Below are positions 51,992-60,822 of a stretch of DNA of 64,000 nucleotides, in pieces. Made by a program: the position numbers and the translations under genes. Positions within the stretch are counted from its first letter, which is position 1. Each line of letters begins with the position of its first letter. The notes under the pieces are model-generated. The model saw only the letters and a program-made list of their open reading frames with translations. It ran no database searches and was not told the DNA's origin. The DNA is from Lachnospira sp. UBA3212 (GTDB lineage: Bacteria > Bacillota > Clostridia > Lachnospirales > Lachnospiraceae): positions 1 through 64,000 of the forward strand of contig DEWK01000006.1 in NCBI GenBank assembly GCA_002363615.1, read 5' to 3'.

Positions 51992-52018
51992 AAAAAAAAC
52001 TCCAGGAAAAACCTGAAG
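51992..52018 (-). terminator. Terminator of the tRNA-Val/tRNA-Met transcript
   Basis: On the minus strand CTTCAGG and CCTGGAG form a 7-bp stem (one G-U) with the loop TTTTT, followed by eight T. Confidence 0.88.
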
Positions 52019-52026
52019 CAAATGAA

Positions 52027-52100
52027 TAGCGAAGGGGGGATTCGAACCCTCGACACCACGGGTATGAACCGTGTGCTCTAGCCAACTGAGCTACTTCGCC
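52027..52100 (-). tRNA. tRNA-Met (anticodon CAT, elongator type)
   Basis: The 74-nt cloverleaf has D-arm GCTCAGTTGGCTAGAGC, anticodon stem CACGG/CCGTG with loop TTCATAC (CAT) and T-loop TTCGAAT. The acceptor pairs GGCGAAG with CTTCGCT, so position 1-72 is G-U. The T-stem has an A-C mismatch at 50-64. CCA is not encoded. Confidence 0.9.
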
Positions 52101-52104
52101 AGAA

Positions 52105-52177
52105 TGGGACCTATAGGGCTCGAACCTATGACCCTCTGCTTGTAAGGCAGATGCTCTCCCAGCTGAGCTAAGATCCC
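52105..52177 (-). tRNA. tRNA-Val (anticodon TAC)
   Basis: The 73-nt cloverleaf has acceptor GGGATCT with AGGTCCC, D-arm GCTCAGCTGGGAGAGC, anticodon loop CTTACAA (TAC) and T-arm TAGGTTCGAGCCCTA. It is 4 bp from tRNA-Met and shares its promoter. Confidence 0.95.
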
Positions 52178-52218
52178 ATGTCAAATTGACAAGTTGCCGT
52201 CGTTTTGACTGCTTTGCT

Positions 52219-52247
52219 AGTATAACGGAATTAAAATAGATTGTCAA
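52219..52247 (-). promoter_or_regulatory. Strong promoter of tRNA-Val/tRNA-Met
   Basis: On the minus strand a perfect -35 TTGACA (52242-52247) is 17 bp from -10 TATACT (52219-52224). A palindrome TGTCAAATTGACA (52179-52191) lies in the leader just before tRNA-Val. Confidence 0.92.
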
Positions 52248-52255
52248 CAACTTTT

Positions 52256-53314
52256 TTAATTAAATCCAAAAATTTTCTGACAAATACGATATCCAATGAT
52301 TGCAATATGTCTTCCCATTGGTCCAGGAAGATTCATTCCCATGCCTAGGAAGGTATATTTAATCTTCCTATAGAGGGCAGGATACTCTCTTTTCAAATAA
52401 TTCCATAACTCTTGTTTCTTTTCCAAATGAATCTTCTCTCCTCCAAGCATTAACATCTCAGAGGCCACCGTCATCATCATATTAAAGTAATGAACCATGT
52501 ATTGATCCAGATTTTCCGGAAGATTACGACACTTAGAATAAATATCCATCATAAGCTTATTCACCCGAATCTGTTGATCAATTCGTTTGATCATAGTTCT
52601 TTCATTCACCGACTGATCGTCTCTGCCGATCAAATACTGGTAAAGATTTACGTCCATATAATACATCTTCTTCACCAAAGGCAAAGGCTGGTACATATAG
52701 ATGTTATCCACATAAAAGGTATGTTTAGGAAGACGCAGATTACAATCCCTTAAAATTTGTGTCCGATAAATAATAGAATGCATTAAAACATATTGGTAAT
52801 TCTTTAAGTGTATCTTATCATTCCAACCAAATACCCTTTCCTTAGGAAAGGCGTTCTTATATCTCATCACCTGATGATGCTTGGCACCTAACTTATAGTA
52901 AACAAAGTTACTAATCATCATATCCAAGCCGGTGCCCTCTTTATAAAATTTAATCAGTTGATCTAGAATTTCATGAAAGGCTTTTTCATCAAACCAGTCA
53001 TCGCTATCCACCACCTTAAAATACTCCCCATGAGCATTGGCAAGGCCACTATTAATAGCATCTCCGTGACCTCCGTTCGTTTTGTGGATTGCCTTTACAA
53101 TTCCAGGATATTTAATTTCATATGCATCTGCAATAGAAGCCGTTGCATCGGTGGAACCATCGTCTACTAAAAGAATTTCAATACGCTCTCGTTCCGGTAA
53201 CAAGGTCTTAATACAACGCTCCATATATTCTGCAGAATTATAACAAGGTACCATTACCGTTAAGATAGGATGTTCTCTTGTTAAAGGATTAATCTTTACA
53301 CTCTTTTTAGCCAT
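52256..53314 (-). CDS. Glycosyltransferase family 2
   Basis: This 352-residue GT-A enzyme uses a nucleotide sugar. The start motif TVMVPCYNSAEYMERCI is followed by ILLVDDGSTDATASIAD (near residues 48-64) and FKVVDSDDWFDEKAF, with the metal-binding DSD. The C-terminal half is helical. It is the last gene of a run with UDP-galactopyranose mutase, so it may transfer galactofuranose or a related sugar to a surface glycan. The acceptor is unknown. Confidence 0.88.
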   Translation of the reverse strand: MAKKSVKINPLTREHPILTVMVPCYNSAEYMERCIKTLLPERERIEILLVDDGSTDATASIADAYEIKYPGIVKAIHKTNGGHGDAINSGLANAHGEYFKVVDSDDWFDEKAFHEILDQLIKFYKEGTGLDMMISNFVYYKLGAKHHQVMRYKNAFPKERVFGWNDKIHLKNYQYVLMHSIIYRTQILRDCNLRLPKHTFYVDNIYMYQPLPLVKKMYYMDVNLYQYLIGRDDQSVNERTMIKRIDQQIRVNKLMMDIYSKCRNLPENLDQYMVHYFNMMMTVASEMLMLGGEKIHLEKKQELWNYLKREYPALYRKIKYTFLGMGMNLPGPMGRHIAIIGYRICQKIFGFN

Positions 53315-53337
53315 TTTTCTTACTTCCTTATAATCAT

Positions 53338-54474
53338 TTAAGATAATGTTTCTGCCAATTCCATTGCCTTTTTTGTAATGCCATCAATGTTATAATATTT
53401 ATACTCGGCAAGTCTTCCCAAAAGGTAGAAATTCTTATAAGAAGATGCTTCCTTTTGGTACTTCTCATAAAGGGCTAAATTCTCATCGTTAGCAATCGAA
53501 TAATAAGGTGTTTCCTTTAAAGGATCCGTATAGGAAGCTGGATATTCCTCCATAATGGAGGTTCCTTTTACTTTCTGACCGGTTAACTTCTTATACTCTG
53601 TGATTCTGGTATAATCCTGATCCACAGTATAATTTACCACCGCTACTGGTTGGTAAGAATCTTCTTCGAAATATTTAGAAACAAAATGTAAGGTGCGGTA
53701 TGGAAGTCTGCCATACTTACAATCAAAGAATTCATCCACAGCACCGGTAAAGATTACCAAGCCATTAAATTCTTTCCCATCCCGATAGATTTTTCCATTT
53801 TCCAGTTTCAACACATTTTTTGCATCTGTGGAAAGCGTTACCTTGATGTTTTCATGTTTCAACATCTTTTCAAAAAGAGGTGTAAAACCATCCTTTGGCA
53901 TTCCCTGATAATCATCCTGAAAATAACCATTGTCATAAGATACTAAAACCGGAACTCTTCCTGTAACAGAAGGATCAATTTCTTCCGGCTTTTTTCCCCA
54001 CTGCTTCATGGTATAGTTTAAAAATACATTTTCATAAATATAGTCTGCTACCTTTTGAAGCTTAGGATTTGAGCTTTCACGAAGTTTTAAGATCGGAACC
54101 CTGCTTTCCTTTCCATAGGTGGATACCAGAAGTTCTTCAATCTCATCTGCATCCTCTTGAAAGACCTTATGAAGGGTATTTAAATTAAAAGGTACCGGCA
54201 AATACGTTCCATATACATTCGCCAAAACCTCATGTTTATATGGATACCACTCCGTGAAACGAGAAAGGAAATCATAAACTTCCTTTATCTTGGTGTGGAA
54301 AATATGGGGACCATACTTATGGATTAAAACTCCATGGTCATCGAAGCAATCATAACAATTGCCTCCAATATGGTCTCTTTTCTCAATGATTTCTACTTTT
54401 TTCCCCTTTTCCGCAAGGATTCGGCCTGCTACTGCTCCACCAAATCCTGCTCCTATAATTAATACATCTACCAT
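53338..54474 (-). CDS. glf: UDP-galactopyranose mutase
   Basis: This 378-residue flavoenzyme converts UDP-galactopyranose to UDP-galactofuranose. The FAD-binding VLIIGAGFGGAVAGRILAEKG is at residues 4-24. Hallmarks are RDHIGGNCYD, VLIHKYGPHIFHT (near 52-64), FTEWYPYKHEVLA and LGRLAEYKYYNIDG. It starts inside the last codons of the CPBP gene (ACATGGTAG). Galactofuranose occurs in cell-wall or capsular glycans. Confidence 0.95.
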   Translation of the reverse strand: MVDVLIIGAGFGGAVAGRILAEKGKKVEIIEKRDHIGGNCYDCFDDHGVLIHKYGPHIFHTKIKEVYDFLSRFTEWYPYKHEVLANVYGTYLPVPFNLNTLHKVFQEDADEIEELLVSTYGKESRVPILKLRESSNPKLQKVADYIYENVFLNYTMKQWGKKPEEIDPSVTGRVPVLVSYDNGYFQDDYQGMPKDGFTPLFEKMLKHENIKVTLSTDAKNVLKLENGKIYRDGKEFNGLVIFTGAVDEFFDCKYGRLPYRTLHFVSKYFEEDSYQPVAVVNYTVDQDYTRITEYKKLTGQKVKGTSIMEEYPASYTDPLKETPYYSIANDENLALYEKYQKEASSYKNFYLLGRLAEYKYYNIDGITKKAMELAETLS

Positions 54475-55331
54475 GTATAAATCTCTCCTTCTGTTTCATT
54501 TGGAGGAAGGATCTTTTCTTCCTTCAAATGCAAATTATCCCTCATTCTTTTCAAAAGCCCAAGGGAAACCACAAACCCAACTAAAATTGTAACAACAGAC
54601 CCAAATCCACTGTGTCTCAATAACCAATCCATAGGACGATTTAACACTAAACTTGATCCATTGGCAAAAATATGAAATGCCATTGGAGCCAAGATGGTAT
54701 TCGTTCTTTCATAAATAACTGCTAAAAAAAGCCCCAGGACAAACGCATAAATTCCCTGAATGATATTTCCATGAAAGACACCAAAGAGAAAGGCAGAGAC
54801 AAAAGCCGCCATCTGCTTATTTCCCAGTTCCTTTAATCGTTGAAACACCAGTCCTCTAAATACCAATTCCTCAATAATCGGTCCAACAATAGCCACAGCT
54901 ACCATTTGAATCAAGGCTCCTCCGGTATTTAAACCTTCAGCTACCTGAGAAAAATGTTTTAACCAAGCCTCCGGCATAAAGTTTGCCAGAATACTAATGG
55001 CTAAATTAAAGGTAACACAAGTGAAAACTCCAATCACTCCAGCCAGTAAAATCCAAGGCCAAGAAGCCTTTTCTTTCTTCAAATAGAGTTCCTTCTTTTT
55101 TTGGTCGCTCCCATAAAAAAGCAGAAAAACCGGAAAAGAAACCGAAGCTGCCACTAGAGTCATCTCAATGGTCTTATCAAAGATAGCTTTTTGAAGGGCT
55201 TCCTCATCCATACCAGCAGTCATGGATAGGATGACGGAATATAAAACTACCACCAGGATCTGGATACAAAGATATATAAGCGGAGGATACAAAACCCTCC
55301 CTATTTTTACTATTGTATGTCCTTGTTTCAT
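54468..55331 (-). CDS. CPBP-family intramembrane glutamic endopeptidase
   Basis: This is a 287-residue protein with about eight membrane helices. The Abi/CAAX motifs are EELVFRGLVFQRLKELG (EExxxR near residue 157), FGVFHGNIIQGIYAFVLG (FxxxH) and APMAFHIFANGSS. Such proteases can process peptides or lipoproteins; the substrate is unknown. The ribosome binding site is weak, so translation may be coupled to the carbamoyltransferase gene 15 bp upstream. Confidence 0.9.
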   Translation of the reverse strand: MKQGHTIVKIGRVLYPPLIYLCIQILVVVLYSVILSMTAGMDEEALQKAIFDKTIEMTLVAASVSFPVFLLFYGSDQKKKELYLKKEKASWPWILLAGVIGVFTCVTFNLAISILANFMPEAWLKHFSQVAEGLNTGGALIQMVAVAIVGPIIEELVFRGLVFQRLKELGNKQMAAFVSAFLFGVFHGNIIQGIYAFVLGLFLAVIYERTNTILAPMAFHIFANGSSLVLNRPMDWLLRHSGFGSVVTILVGFVVSLGLLKRMRDNLHLKEEKILPPNETEGEIYTW

Positions 55332-55346
55332 TCTTATACTTTCTAT

Positions 55347-56273
55347 TTAGCCAATTAAATGAACCATAACAGCCTTTTCAACATGTCTTCTGTTCTCGGC
55401 CTCATTTACAATATACTCTAAGTTCTGATCAATCACACCCTGACTAATTTCATAGCCAACATGCATTGGCATGTCATGAAGAACAATTGCTTCTGTATCT
55501 GCAATCAATTCCTCATTAATCTGGTATGGAAGCATCTTGGCACAGATTTCCTTCTTCTTATCTGCATATTCCGGATTATTGAAGAACTCCATATCTAACC
55601 AGGTATCGGTATAAAGAGCATGTACTTCCTTGGCAATCTTCTTTACTTCTTCAATTGGAGCATCCGCCGGTACTTCCACGTAAGAACCTGTCTTTTTGAT
55701 ATCCTCATAGAAAGAATCGTCTACTCCCATATCATTGACAAGAGGAGTTAAACCATACACGGTTCCACCCATCTTTGCAACTAATTCGATTAATGAATTA
55801 AATACATTATTCTTACAACCAATATATAAGATCTTAGCCTTATAGGTACCATATTTTTCATAGATGGACATAACATCTGCCAATGCCTGACATGGATGGA
55901 AGGTATTATCACAACCATTAATAAAAGGTACGGTTACATTATTTGCAAAGATATCTGTCATTTCGCTTCTCTTTAAGCGAGCCATGATAATATCAACATT
56001 TCTACAAACATACTTGATTTCTGAAACCGTTTCTCCCAATACAAAATTAGAATCCTTCCAGTTTTGATTGAAATAATGACCACCTAACTCTGTAATTCCA
56101 GTAGTAAAAGAAAGGAAGGTTCTTGTTGAAGTCTTCTCAAATAAGGTATAGAGCTTCTTTCCCTCTAATCGTTTGCTGTACTTTTCTGGGTTCTTCTTCA
56201 TGTCTCTGGCCATATCTAAAATGCTAATTAATTCCTCACTGGTGTAATCTTTAAAACTGATTAAATTCTTCAT
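55347..56273 (-). CDS. Aspartate/ornithine carbamoyltransferase family protein, substrate uncertain
   Basis: This 308-residue carbamoyltransferase keeps the carbamoyl-phosphate site, FEKTSTRTFLSF (residues about 47-58) and NTFHPCQALADVMSIYE (about 124-140). In place of the HCLP motif that binds ornithine in OTCase it has LHDMPMHVGYEIS (about 263-275). The fold is clear but the amino-acid substrate is not: ornithine, an acylated ornithine, or another amine. It lies among cell-envelope genes rather than arginine genes. It is 16 bp after the Big2 amidase gene. Confidence 0.85.
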   Translation of the reverse strand: MKNLISFKDYTSEELISILDMARDMKKNPEKYSKRLEGKKLYTLFEKTSTRTFLSFTTGITELGGHYFNQNWKDSNFVLGETVSEIKYVCRNVDIIMARLKRSEMTDIFANNVTVPFINGCDNTFHPCQALADVMSIYEKYGTYKAKILYIGCKNNVFNSLIELVAKMGGTVYGLTPLVNDMGVDDSFYEDIKKTGSYVEVPADAPIEEVKKIAKEVHALYTDTWLDMEFFNNPEYADKKKEICAKMLPYQINEELIADTEAIVLHDMPMHVGYEISQGVIDQNLEYIVNEAENRRHVEKAVMVHLIG

Positions 56274-56289
56274 AGTAGCTCCTTTTCTT

Positions 56290-58314
56290 TTACTTAACTT
56301 TTACCTTAACCGTTAACTTTTTCTTACGACAGGTAATCGTAATCTTTGTTGTTCCCTTCTTTAAACATGTGACATAACCATACTTATTTACCTTAGCAAC
56401 GGTCTTTTTTGAAGAAGTATATTTTAAAACATCCGTATTTAAAACCGGTGTAAGCTTAGTTTTAATTTGGAAGCTGTCACCCACGCTCTTGCTATAGTTT
56501 CTCTTTGTAACCTTAAAACTAGACGAATGGTTTTTGTAGTTGGTTACATAGACCTTAATTTTCTTTTTCGCGCTAGAATACTTGGATTTTACCGTTATAG
56601 TAGTATGCCCCTTTTTGATTCCTGTTACCTTACCATTCTCGTCCACGCTTGCAATCTTTGTATTCTTTACCTTATAGGTTACATCATCACTTGCAGCTCT
56701 TGGTGTTGTAAGGGCCGAAATCTGAAGAGATGTTCCCTTCTTTAGAACGATACGATTCATATTGGTGGCCTGTCTGGTAAGGATTTTCACATTCTTGGCC
56801 TTTGGTAAGACGGTAATGCTAGCATAGGCACTAGCCCCTCCATCCTTGGATTGGAATCGAACCTTCACCGTTCCAGCCTTCACTGCCTTGATACGTCCCT
56901 TAGAGGTAATTTTTGCAATAGAAGAATCTAAACTCTCCACGACCACACTTGTATCGCTGGCATTAGCAGGAGATACGGTAGGTGTAATTAAAACATTCTT
57001 TCCAATGGTAATCTTTGCAGATTTCGCACTTAGACTTATCGAAGACACCTTTCTAAGAACTACTAGCTTATAGTAACCAACAATACCACTACCGTCCGTA
57101 CTTCTAGCTGTAATATAACAGGTGCCCTTTCCTAATGCAGTTACCGTGCCATCAGAATCTACGCTAGCAACCGTACTATCACTGCTCCGGTAACGGAGGG
57201 TCTGATTACTAGGCTTTTTTCCACTCGTATCAGAAGTTAAACTTGGCAATTGACGATAGGTCTCTCCTTCGTAAAGAGAAGTTTCACTACTTGCAAATGT
57301 AATCGTAGCTACATGAGCATCTCCCTCTACCAAACTTAAACCATCTGCTTCCACGGTAATGGTAGCTGTTAAGATTTGGGAAGAATCACTATTGGAAACG
57401 GTAATCACTGCTTGTCCACAAGAAACCGCTCTTACCACACCATCATTTACTGTGGCTACAGCGGGATTGGAACTGGTCCAGGTTAAATCGCTTGCCAGCT
57501 TTCCATTTTTACTTACCTGGAAGCTTTCAATCTCTCCGGTATATAAAATTGCTGATGTTTTATTAATGGTTAAATCTTCACTAGATTTAAGATATGTAAT
57601 ACCATAATAAGCAAGGATAGCATCTGCATCCGCTTCCCCAATAGCCTTTAACTTAGCACTGGTATTTAGAAAGCCGTAATAATCACCTGAATTGGATAAA
57701 AAAGCATGCTCAACAATCATGGCTGGAATCTTATTAAACATAGATTCACGAATAACGCCATAATAATCCCAGGTTCCTCCAAAGGAATATGTTCCGGAAC
57801 CATAGGAACGGGTTAGAACACCATTATTGGTAAGCCCCAAATTTTTAAGGTTCGTACAGATTTTATTTGCTAACTTCTTACTTTCCTTGTAATACTTATC
57901 ATCTGTCTTATTTTGAGTAATATAAACACAGGCACCATGAGCCGATGAAGAAGAAGCCGAATTGTTATGAAGACTGATTAGATAATCCGCACCATATTTT
58001 TCTGCAATACTCGCTCTTTTCTTCAAGGTGTAATAGGTCAAATTACTGTTTCTTGTTAAATAACAGGTAATTCCATCATACTTATCAAGCTTTGCCTTAC
58101 AGGCTTTCGCAATTTCAAGATTAATATCTCGTTCATATGTTCCCGCTACACTGATTGCTCCTACGTCGCCTCCTCCGTGGCCCGGGTCAAGCACAATTAC
58201 CACATCTCCATCCTCTGCAAATGCGGCATGGGAAGTGCTATATATCATTACCGAAAAAAGAAAGAATAAACCAATCCCCTTTAAGATTCTAGTTAAGCTT
58301 TGTTTTGTTGCCAA
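56290..58314 (-). CDS. Secreted N-acetylmuramoyl-L-alanine amidase (Amidase_3) with Big2 domains
   Basis: This 674-residue protein has a signal peptide (IGLFFLFSVMIYSTSHAAFA). A zinc amidase domain follows at about 40-230, with VVIVLDPGHGGGDVGA, YERDINLEIAKACKAKLD, DYLISLHNNSA and AMIVEHAFLSNSGDY. Five bacterial Ig-like (Big2) repeats of about 80 residues follow, each with a pattern like STVASVDSDGTVTALGKGTCYITA. The C-terminus is lysine-rich. It should cleave peptidoglycan at the surface. I favour the TTG at 58314, 8 bases after GGAGG; GTG 58329 is the alternative. It heads the envelope gene run. Confidence 0.88.
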   Translation of the reverse strand: MATKQSLTRILKGIGLFFLFSVMIYSTSHAAFAEDGDVVIVLDPGHGGGDVGAISVAGTYERDINLEIAKACKAKLDKYDGITCYLTRNSNLTYYTLKKRASIAEKYGADYLISLHNNSASSSSAHGACVYITQNKTDDKYYKESKKLANKICTNLKNLGLTNNGVLTRSYGSGTYSFGGTWDYYGVIRESMFNKIPAMIVEHAFLSNSGDYYGFLNTSAKLKAIGEADADAILAYYGITYLKSSEDLTINKTSAILYTGEIESFQVSKNGKLASDLTWTSSNPAVATVNDGVVRAVSCGQAVITVSNSDSSQILTATITVEADGLSLVEGDAHVATITFASSETSLYEGETYRQLPSLTSDTSGKKPSNQTLRYRSSDSTVASVDSDGTVTALGKGTCYITARSTDGSGIVGYYKLVVLRKVSSISLSAKSAKITIGKNVLITPTVSPANASDTSVVVESLDSSIAKITSKGRIKAVKAGTVKVRFQSKDGGASAYASITVLPKAKNVKILTRQATNMNRIVLKKGTSLQISALTTPRAASDDVTYKVKNTKIASVDENGKVTGIKKGHTTITVKSKYSSAKKKIKVYVTNYKNHSSSFKVTKRNYSKSVGDSFQIKTKLTPVLNTDVLKYTSSKKTVAKVNKYGYVTCLKKGTTKITITCRKKKLTVKVKVK

Positions 58315-58384
58315 AATTATGTCCTCCACTTCTTAATTTTATATAAGAAATCCAACCCTAGTGTTTTGCGACACACACATCCAC

Positions 58385-58425
58385 ACTAACTAAGTTAGTA
58401 TAAATCAGAAGACAAAAAAAGTAAA
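58385..58425 (-). promoter_or_regulatory. Promoter of the Big2 amidase run with operator-like palindrome
   Basis: On the minus strand -35 TTTACT (58420-58425) and -10 TATACT (58397-58402) are 17 bp apart. The perfect palindrome ACTAACTAAGTTAGT (58385-58399) overlaps the -10 and the start site, where a repressor could act. Confidence 0.6.
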
Positions 58426-58611
58426 TACTTACTTGTTTTTGTTTCCTTTTCCTTTATACTTTCTTATAAGATAACATCTTCTTGTGTTTTTTCTAAGAAT
58501 TTCATAGTTTTTTTAAACTTTCTATTTATTTTATAGTTATTTTGTTTTATAATAATAGATGTTGTGGCAAGATAATTCATGCCATATATTATTGAGAAAT
58601 GAGGTACTAGG

Positions 58612-59013
58612 ATGAGTCAGGAAAAAGTAGACCGTTACAAAAAATCAAAAGCCAATCGTAAGAAGGAGATGAAAAAGCAAAAATATAGGAAGGTTTTATC
58701 TTCGATTCTTTGGTCCCTTCTTGGACTTGCTGTAGTAGTATTCCTTGTCTACTCTGTATTAGTTAAGGTTAAGCCAAGTTTATTCGAGGAAGAAACCACC
58801 GCAGGATCCTTGTATTCATCTTCTGTAACAGCAGACGAACTTAGAGAAAAGCTGATTGCAAGTGGTGAAATCACTACATCTGCCGAAGAGAATACCGTAG
58901 AAATCGAGACGAAAGACGTTGAGGTCTCAACTGGTGAAGTTACAAGCGATGAAGAGGTATCTGATAAAAAATCCGGAGAAGAATCCGGAGAAACAACAGA
59001 ATCAGCAGAATAA
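58612..59013 (+). CDS. Small single-span membrane protein with acidic tail
   Basis: I do not recognise this 133-residue protein. The N-terminus is highly basic (KKSKANRKKEMKKQKYRK), then one membrane helix spans about residues 32-50 (SLLGLAVVVFLVYSVLVKV). The rest is an acidic, Ser/Thr/Glu-rich extracellular tail. The topology resembles small anchored cell-envelope proteins. It starts at an ATG with GAGG 7 bases upstream; a -10 TATAAT at 58548-58553 lacks a good -35. It is divergent from the amidase run. Confidence 0.7.
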   Translation: MSQEKVDRYKKSKANRKKEMKKQKYRKVLSSILWSLLGLAVVVFLVYSVLVKVKPSLFEEETTAGSLYSSSVTADELREKLIASGEITTSAEENTVEIETKDVEVSTGEVTSDEEVSDKKSGEESGETTESAE

Positions 59014-59014
59014 T

Positions 59015-59050
59015 AAAAAAAGTTGTTCACCTTGATGAACAACTTTTTTT
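59015..59050. terminator. Bidirectional terminator between the small membrane protein gene and argS
   Basis: A perfect 15-bp stem (A7-GTTGTTCA with TGAACAAC-T7) encloses the loop CCTTGA. T-runs on both strands serve the two convergent genes. Confidence 0.93.
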
Positions 59051-59051
59051 A

Positions 59052-60812
59052 TTACATACGATCCGGTGCCTCAAAACCTAAGACATCAATCGACTGCTCA
59101 AGAACTTTCTTGGTTAAATCTAATAATGTAATGTATGATTCCTTTGCCTGTTCATCCTGACATCCAAGAATCTTGGTATCATGATAAAACTTATTAAAGG
59201 CATTGGATAGTTCATAAATATAGGCACAAATCTTATGAGGAGCAAGGTCTAAATAAGCCTGTTCCATCATGTCATTAAAACGAGAAAGAATTAACTTTAA
59301 TTCCTTTTCTCCACTAGCCTGAGTGGATGTGATTTTGGCAGTGATCCCCTTTCCTGTGGTCTCCTTATATTTCTCTAAGATCGACTTAATACGAACGATC
59401 GTATATAAGATATATGGGCCTGAATTTCCTTCAAAGGAAGTAAAACGATCTAAGTCAAACACATAATCTTTCGAAGCCTGGTTAGAAAGATCTCCATACT
59501 TTAAAGCTGCAAGTCCAATTACTTTTGAGGTCTCTCTTGCTTCTTCTTCGGGAACCTGCTTATTCTCCATCATCTTTGCAAGTACCGCATCATTTACCAT
59601 GCCGATTAAATCCGATAGCTGCATAACACCACCATCTCTTGTTTTAAATGGCTTTCCATCCTTACCATTTACAGTACCAAAGCCTAAGAAAGTAAGGTCT
59701 GTTTTATCCTCTACCATCTTGGTCTTACGAGCACAACGGAAAACTCTTTCAAAATAAAGTTCCTGTCTCTTATCAACCACGTAAATAATACGATCCGGAT
59801 CATACTTTCTCCTACGATCAATGATCGTTGCAAGGTCTGTGGTGTCATAAAGAGATGCGCCATTCGATTTTAGAATCATACAAGGAGGAACTTCCTTGGT
59901 ATCAGACTCCTTGGCAACATCTACAACTAAAGCACCCTCACTATAATGAGCATACCCATTGGTCTTTAAATACTCTACCATTTCAGGAATCAATGGCTGA
60001 GCATCTGATTCCTTTCCCCAAACCGTAAATGCTACATTCAAGTTGGAATAATTCTTCTTTAAATCCTCAATAGAAAGATTAATAATGTGCTGCCAAATTG
60101 CATGATAACCCTTATTGCCACCTTGTAAATCAAGGATAGCCTGTCTTGCTCTTTCAAGATATTCCTCATCATTTTTAGATTTTACATTGGCAGTAGGATA
60201 AATCTCAGATAATTCCTGAATGGTAAAAGGAGCTTGACTTGGGTATTCTCCTGTAAATTTAGGATCAAAGTAAGGAAGGTCTGGCTGCCTCTCCTTTAAT
60301 TCAGTAATAATCAAGCCAATCTGAAGACCCCAATCTCCCAAATGAGCATCCCCGATTACCTGGTCTCCCATAAATCTTCTTAAACGAACAATGGCCTCAC
60401 CAATTACAGCCGAACGAAGATGACCTACATGAAGTGGTTTTGCCACATTGGCGCCACCATAATCCACAACGGTTTTCTTATTTCCAATTTTCCGGATTCC
60501 TAATTTCTCATCCTGATAAATAAGATTTACATATTCATCTAAGGCATCCTGGGAAATATTTAAATTGATAAAACCCGGATTACATACTTCTGCCTTTTCA
60601 AACAGATCAGTATTCATCTTACTTAATACATCTTCTGCAATATCTAAAGGTCTCTTCTTGTATTCCTTAGCAGCCGCCATGGCACCATTACACTGGTACT
60701 CACAAAGATCCGGACGATTGGAAAGTACCACTCTGGCATACTTTTTATCGTATCCTGCCTTTTCAAATGCTTCCATTAAGTTTTCCTCGATCTTTTTGAT
60801 CAAAAGTTCCAT
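59052..60812 (-). CDS. argS: Arginyl-tRNA synthetase
   Basis: This is a 586-residue class I synthetase. The N-terminal Add-1 domain contains YKKRPLDIAEDVL. The catalytic core has VDYGGANVAKPLHVGHLRSAVIGEA (HVGH near residue 128) and the C-terminal DALR domain ends LDVLGFEAPDRM. It lies 10 bp after the UDP-sugar pyrophosphorylase gene and is probably co-transcribed with it. Confidence 0.97.
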   Translation of the reverse strand: MELLIKKIEENLMEAFEKAGYDKKYARVVLSNRPDLCEYQCNGAMAAAKEYKKRPLDIAEDVLSKMNTDLFEKAEVCNPGFINLNISQDALDEYVNLIYQDEKLGIRKIGNKKTVVDYGGANVAKPLHVGHLRSAVIGEAIVRLRRFMGDQVIGDAHLGDWGLQIGLIITELKERQPDLPYFDPKFTGEYPSQAPFTIQELSEIYPTANVKSKNDEEYLERARQAILDLQGGNKGYHAIWQHIINLSIEDLKKNYSNLNVAFTVWGKESDAQPLIPEMVEYLKTNGYAHYSEGALVVDVAKESDTKEVPPCMILKSNGASLYDTTDLATIIDRRRKYDPDRIIYVVDKRQELYFERVFRCARKTKMVEDKTDLTFLGFGTVNGKDGKPFKTRDGGVMQLSDLIGMVNDAVLAKMMENKQVPEEEARETSKVIGLAALKYGDLSNQASKDYVFDLDRFTSFEGNSGPYILYTIVRIKSILEKYKETTGKGITAKITSTQASGEKELKLILSRFNDMMEQAYLDLAPHKICAYIYELSNAFNKFYHDTKILGCQDEQAKESYITLLDLTKKVLEQSIDVLGFEAPDRM

Positions 60813-60822
60813 CTTCTACTCC

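Noticed and set aside
51948..52250. 100-residue open frame on the minus strand over the tRNA pair
   Set aside because: It runs straight through tRNA-Val and tRNA-Met and their terminator; it is an artefact of stable RNA genes.
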